A stretch of 64,000 nucleotides of DNA from Bradyrhizobium sp. CB1650 (GTDB lineage Bacteria; Pseudomonadota; Alphaproteobacteria; Rhizobiales; Xanthobacteraceae): positions 2,447,501 through 2,511,500 of the forward strand of contig NZ_CP121695.1 in assembly GCF_029761915.1 (NCBI RefSeq), given 5' to 3'. The notes below the pieces were generated by a model, which worked only from the letters and a program-made list of their open reading frames with translations, made no database searches and was not told where the DNA came from. Every line of letters begins with the position of its first letter. The stretch's first letter is position 1. Positions 60,203 to 64,000 of the stretch are shown here, in pieces. A program made the position numbers and the translations under genes.

Positions 60203-61921
60203 GTGTCGATGGCGTCCGCGCCCAATCCAGGTCCTTCCGCCGCCACCACCGCGTTGGCGAGCGTCGCCGCACTCGGCATCTGGCGCCTGCTGGCGGTCGC
60301 CGCTCCGCATCTCGCAGCGCTCGCGCTGATGTACGAAACCGAGTCCGATTTCGGTTCGCGGCTCTCCTTTGTCCTCGCCTGGGGCATCCTCAACTTCTTC
60401 TGGATCACGCTGCTGCGGCGGCCCGCGCTGTCGGGTGCGCTGTCGCTGACCATGGTCGTCGTGCTCGTGCTGCTGTCGCGGCTCAAGCACGAGGTCGTGC
60501 AGATGACGGTGAACTTCATCGATCTGATGATGATCGACCGCGACACCGTCGCCTTCCTGTTCACGATCTTTCCGAATCTGCGCTGGTCGGTGATCGGAGC
60601 CGGCCTCGTCACGCTGCCGCTGATGTATACGCTGTGGTGGCTCGATCCGTTCCGCATCCGTCGCCTGCCGGCGCTCGCCTGCGAGCTCGCTTGTCTTGCA
60701 GCACTCGTCGGCTACTCGGTCAGCCATCCCGATGAAGCCTGGCGCGGCTATTACGACGACGGCTATCTCTCGAAATTCTTCCGCTCCGGCGTCACCGCCG
60801 TGTCCGATTTCGTGCAATACGGCTTCATGGAGTCGGCCGGCGCGACCAATGAGCGGCTCAACATGCCGCTGGTCGACGCCTGTCATCCCGCGGGCCGGCG
60901 ACCGAACATCATCATGATCCATGATGAATCGAGCTTCGACATCCGCGCCGCGCAAGACATCAAGGTGCCGCCCGGATATGGCGGCCATTTCAAGTCCTAT
61001 GACGGCAAGGAGCGTACCTTCCTCGCCGAGAGCAATGGCGGGCCGAGCTGGTTCACCGAGTATAACGTGCTTGCGGGTCTCTCCTCGCGCTCGTTCGGCC
61101 GGTTCGCCTATTTCGTCACCCGCCTCGCATCCGGCCGCGTCGAGCGCGGCCTGCCGCTGGCGCTGCGCCGCTGCGGCTACGACACCATGTCGCTCTATCC
61201 GGCCTTCGGCGCCTTCATGAGCGCGCGCAGCTTCCAGGTCACCACCGGCATCGAGCGCTTCTACGATGCGAAGGATCTCGGCGCCAGGGACGTCGAGCCC
61301 GACAGCTTCTTCTACGACAAGGCGCTTCAGTTGATGGGCGAGCGGCCACCGAACAAGCCGCTGTTCACCTTCATCTATCTCGGCGCCAATCACTTCCCCT
61401 GGGAGACGCGCTTCCGTCCGGACCTGATGCCGAACTGGCGCGCGCCGGGCAACACGGTGGCCATCGACGAATATCTGCGCCGGCAGGCGATGAGCGCCGA
61501 GCAGTACAAGACCTTCGTGGCCAGCCTGAAGAAGACGTTTCCGAACGAGCCCTTCCTGATCGTGCGCTACGGCGACCATCAGCCGGAGTTCGCCCCGCAG
61601 ATTCTCGAGCCCGGGCTGGACGAGGGCGGCATCGGCAAGAAGCTCGACGACTACGATCCGCGTCTCTATGCGACCTACTACGCGATCGATGCCGTCAACT
61701 TCGAGCCAGTGAAGAGCAAGGCCGTGATGGACACGATCGACGGTGCGTATCTGCCGCTGGTGATCCAGGAGGCCGCCGGCATTCCACTCGAACCGTCCTT
61801 CGCCGAGCAGCAGGAGATCATGCTCCGTTGCAACGGCGTTTTCTACGGCTGCAATCACGGTGCCGAGGCGCGCCGCCTCAACCGGTTGCTGATCGATGCG
61901 GGGATGATCCGCGGGCTTTAG
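60203..61921 (+). CDS. Sulfatase-family membrane protein (phosphoglycerol-transferase-like)
   Basis: 572-residue protein with five N-terminal membrane segments (about 22-185) and a C-terminal sulfatase/alkaline-phosphatase fold. The fold starts RRPNIIMIHDESSFDIRAAQ (near 232), with metal-site candidates in FTEYNVLAGLSSRSFGRF, and later LFTFIYLGANHFPWETRF (near 389) and IVRYGDHQPEF (near 452). The layout matches LTA-synthase-like or OpgB-like transferases that move phosphoglycerol or similar groups on envelope glycans. The substrate is unknown. Start GTG at 60203; an in-frame ATG lies six bases later. Confidence 0.78.
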   Translation: MSMASAPNPGPSAATTALASVAALGIWRLLAVAAPHLAALALMYETESDFGSRLSFVLAWGILNFFWITLLRRPALSGALSLTMVVVLVLLSRLKHEVVQMTVNFIDLMMIDRDTVAFLFTIFPNLRWSVIGAGLVTLPLMYTLWWLDPFRIRRLPALACELACLAALVGYSVSHPDEAWRGYYDDGYLSKFFRSGVTAVSDFVQYGFMESAGATNERLNMPLVDACHPAGRRPNIIMIHDESSFDIRAAQDIKVPPGYGGHFKSYDGKERTFLAESNGGPSWFTEYNVLAGLSSRSFGRFAYFVTRLASGRVERGLPLALRRCGYDTMSLYPAFGAFMSARSFQVTTGIERFYDAKDLGARDVEPDSFFYDKALQLMGERPPNKPLFTFIYLGANHFPWETRFRPDLMPNWRAPGNTVAIDEYLRRQAMSAEQYKTFVASLKKTFPNEPFLIVRYGDHQPEFAPQILEPGLDEGGIGKKLDDYDPRLYATYYAIDAVNFEPVKSKAVMDTIDGAYLPLVIQEAAGIPLEPSFAEQQEIMLRCNGVFYGCNHGAEARRLNRLLIDAGMIRGL

Positions 61922-62183
61922 CAGCGCCTTCCGTGCTCTGCCTGACGTTCATGCGATCGAAAAACATATCGTATTACGATATTTTAATCTTCCGGCGCAC
62001 GGCGTGATTTTCAAACTAAAGTCTGAGGCGAAAATGCCTGCAATCACCGACTTGTAACTGGCACGCCGCTTCGCTTCCAAAACTTTGTCACGATTGCTTC
62101 CATCATCTGACATGCCGCCACCACTATCTTTCCGGCGGCGCGATGCCCATCCCTGGTTCACTTTCCTTGCAGGAGTATCGTCC

Positions 62184-63350
62184 ATGCGAGCGCTTGATGC
62201 TGCGCGTCTTGCATTTTCCCTCATGCTGCTCGGCCCCGCCGTCCATGCCGCCGAGCCGGCGCATGACATCAAGGGCCTCTATCTCATGACCGACTATCCG
62301 GCGGTCACGGTGCGGCCGGGGACCACCACCAACATTTCGCTGCGGCTGCAGGACTACGGTCTGGCGCCGGAGCGCTACCAGCTTTCGGTCGCAGGCGTCC
62401 CGAGTGGTTGGACCGCGACGATGCTGGGCGGCGGCCAGCCGGTCGGGGCCGCGATGCCGGCGCCCGATGGTAGCGTCGCACTCCAGCTCAGGCTCGACGT
62501 CCCGGCCGGCGGCGATCTCAGCGTGCATACGCTCACGGTCAAGGCCGAGGGGCAGGGCATGACCGCCGAGCTTCCGATCGCGGTGTCGCTCGCCAAGGAG
62601 TTGCCCGCAAAGCTGACCGTGAAGTCCAGCCTGCCGTCGTTGCGCGGCAGCCCGAAATCCAGCTTCGACTACACGCTCTCGATCAAGAACGATTCGGGCC
62701 GCAACCTCGTCACGAGCTTTGCGGCCGAAGCGCCGGCCAATTTCGAGACCTCGTTCACCGAAGCCTATGGCACGCAGGAGCTGTCCTCGATTCCGATCGA
62801 TGCCGGTCAGTCCAAGGACATCAAGCTCAAGGTGCGTCCGCCCAGCACGGTCGACGCCGGACATTTCCCGGTGAAGGTGACGGTAAAGGCGGAGGACGCC
62901 TCGGCCTCGACCGAGCTCGCGCTCGACGTGGTCGGCGAGCCGCAGCTCCAGATCTCCGGGCGCGACGGTCTGTTGAGCGCGCGTGCGGTCGCGGGCAAGC
63001 AAAGTTCGATTCCGATCGTCGTCACCAATACCGGAACGGCGCCGGCCGAGAACATTGCGCTGGCCGGCACCGCGCCGGGCGGGTGGAAGGTGACGTTCGA
63101 GCCAGCGACGATCGATCGGCTCGTGCCCGGCAAGGACAGCGAGGTGCAGGCGCTGCTCACGCCCAGCGAAAAATCGCTGGCTGGCGATTACCAGACCACC
63201 ATCCGCGCCACCTCGAAGGGTGAAAACGCTTCGAGCCAGTTCCGCATCACCGTGGGCACCTCGACGGTGTGGGGCGTGGCGGGCGCCGGCGTCATCGGCG
63301 TCGCGCTATTGTTGATGCTGGGCGCAGTCGCGAGGTTCGGCCGGCGATGA
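62184..63350 (+). CDS. Exported NEW3-domain (NPCBM-associated) protein, C-terminally anchored
   Basis: 388-residue envelope protein. Residues 1-22 are a signal peptide ending AVHA. The mature part has three Ig-like beta domains of the NEW3 type ([60 protein letters not shown]). A membrane segment at about 364-382 ([20 protein letters not shown]) followed by RFGRR anchors it in the inner membrane. It overlaps by four bases the ABC ATPase, and so is probably an accessory of that exporter. Start at 62184 rather than 62085, by the signal peptide. Confidence 0.8.
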   Translation: MRALDAARLAFSLMLLGPAVHAAEPAHDIKGLYLMTDYPAVTVRPGTTTNISLRLQDYGLAPERYQLSVAGVPSGWTATMLGGGQPVGAAMPAPDGSVALQLRLDVPAGGDLSVHTLTVKAEGQGMTAELPIAVSLAKELPAKLTVKSSLPSLRGSPKSSFDYTLSIKNDSGRNLVTSFAAEAPANFETSFTEAYGTQELSSIPIDAGQSKDIKLKVRPPSTVDAGHFPVKVTVKAEDASASTELALDVVGEPQLQISGRDGLLSARAVAGKQSSIPIVVTNTGTAPAENIALAGTAPGGWKVTFEPATIDRLVPGKDSEVQALLTPSEKSLAGDYQTTIRATSKGENASSQFRITVGTSTVWGVAGAGVIGVALLLMLGAVARFGRR

Positions 63351-64000
63351 GCGAGCAGCAAACTGAAACCACGAGCGCGCAGCGTGATCTCGTCATCCGC
63401 GCGCATGGCCTGACCAGGCGCTACGGCAACACCGCGGTCGTTGATGCCATCGACCTCGACATCGCCCGAGGCGAAGTGTTCGGCCTGCTCGGTCCGAACG
63501 GCGCCGGCAAGACCACCACCATCCTGATGATGCTCGGCCTGACCGAAATCTCGTCGGGCGAGGTCAGTGTGCTCGGCTTCGATCCGGCGCGCGAGCCGCT
63601 GAAGGTCAAGCGGCGCGTCGGCTATCTGCCTGATGCGGTCGGCTTCTACGATCAGCTCACCGCCACGGAGAACCTTGCCTACACAGCCAAGCTGATGGGT
63701 CTGACCCGCGTCGAGCGGGCCCGCCGGATCGAGCAGGCGCTCTGGCGCGTCGGTCTTGCGGATGTTGCCTCAAGGCGGGTCGTGACTTTCTCGCGCGGCA
63801 TGCGGCAGCGGCTGGGACTGGCCGAGATCATCGTGAAGCGCGCCGAGATCGCGATCCTGGACGAGCCGACCTCCGGGCTCGACCCGCAGGCGACCCAGGA
63901 ATTCCTCGGATTGATCGGCGAGCTGAAGGCCGAAGGCATCACCGTGCTGCTGTCGTCCCACATGCTCGACCAGGTGCAGCGCATCTGCGATCGCGTTGCG
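63347..64000 (+). CDS. ABC exporter ATP-binding protein, 3' end outside window
   Basis: The first 218 residues of an ABC ATPase. Walker [13 protein letters not shown] (near 48), Q-loop-like [20 protein letters not shown], signature [13 protein letters not shown] (near 148), Walker [14 protein letters not shown] and H-loop [10 protein letters not shown] are all canonical. The type is the NatA/CcmA/DrrA-like group of exporters, for which membrane-permease genes normally follow downstream. Coupled by ATGA overlap to the NEW3-domain gene. Confidence 0.92.
   Translation, partial: MSEQQTETTSAQRDLVIRAHGLTRRYGNTAVVDAIDLDIARGEVFGLLGPNGAGKTTTILMMLGLTEISSGEVSVLGFDPAREPLKVKRRVGYLPDAVGFYDQLTATENLAYTAKLMGLTRVERARRIEQALWRVGLADVASRRVVTFSRGMRQRLGLAEIIVKRAEIAILDEPTSGLDPQATQEFLGLIGELKAEGITVLLSSHMLDQVQRICDRVA

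Noticed and set aside
60101..61858. 585-residue open frame on the minus strand over the sulfatase-family gene
   Set aside because: Antisense shadow of the membrane-anchored sulfatase-fold gene.

Overview
The window is a GC-rich, gene-dense chromosomal segment that looks like Bradyrhizobium or a close relative in the Nitrobacteraceae. The evidence is the circularly permuted alphaproteobacterial tmRNA gene (tag ANDNFAPVAQAA), the fumC-sspB-ssrA and thyA-folA-hflKC-degP-serB-miaA-ilvI/H/C gene orders, feoAB with a DUF4169/ribbon-helix-helix pair, several LIV and TRAP/TTT uptake systems, and palindromic intergenic repeats. No tRNA, rRNA, CRISPR array or intact insertion sequence was seen.

Layout. 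1-12 kb: the end of an FAD-linked 2-hydroxyacid dehydrogenase, a His/Gly-rich exported protein with Spy-like repeats, a SulP transporter, an exported caspase-like protein, then a TRAP uptake system, a D-2-hydroxyacid dehydrogenase and an MFS carrier. 12-17.5 kb: an accessory patch of small genes and wreckage (EAL fragment, extra ribosomal protein S21, DUF1488, a frameshifted small gene, a decayed copy of a tetR 3' end) around a winged-helix/TPR regulator bracketed by about 260-bp direct repeats. 17.3-25 kb: a TetR/cytochrome P450 divergent pair with a clear palindromic operator, a 1200-residue AsmA protein and a DUF2336 protein. 25.8-31 kb: a complete branched-chain amino-acid-type ABC importer. 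31-36.6 kb: a broken DUF2200 gene, a HAD phosphatase, feoAB and the DUF4169/RHH pair. 36.8-39.4 kb: fumC, sspB and two-piece ssrA. 39.5-43.6 kb: split chromate transporter and a tripartite tricarboxylate transporter whose receptor gene is a deletion remnant.

43.7-51.7 kb is a housekeeping block: thymidylate synthase and dihydrofolate reductase (folate/dTMP), HflK-HflC-DUF2065-DegP (envelope proteolysis), SerB and MiaA. 52-59.2 kb is the isoleucine/valine block: a leader peptide with Ile/Leu/Val codons and an attenuator, ilvI, a threonine-dehydratase-like gene placed between two copies of a dispersed repeat, ilvH, a methyltransferase, two exporters and ilvC. 59.3-60.2 kb is a decayed gap. The window ends with a sulfatase-family membrane protein and the start of an ABC exporter operon (NEW3-domain protein plus ATPase).

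No clearly novel multi-gene system is visible. The features most worth follow-up are the ssrA-sspB neighbourhood, the ilv attenuator, the repeat-bracketed regulator module, the Walker A Lys-to-Arg change in LivF, the palindromic TetR operator and a set of freshly broken genes. Starts were chosen by reading ribosome-binding sites and family N-termini; all functional assignments come from sequence reading without database searches.
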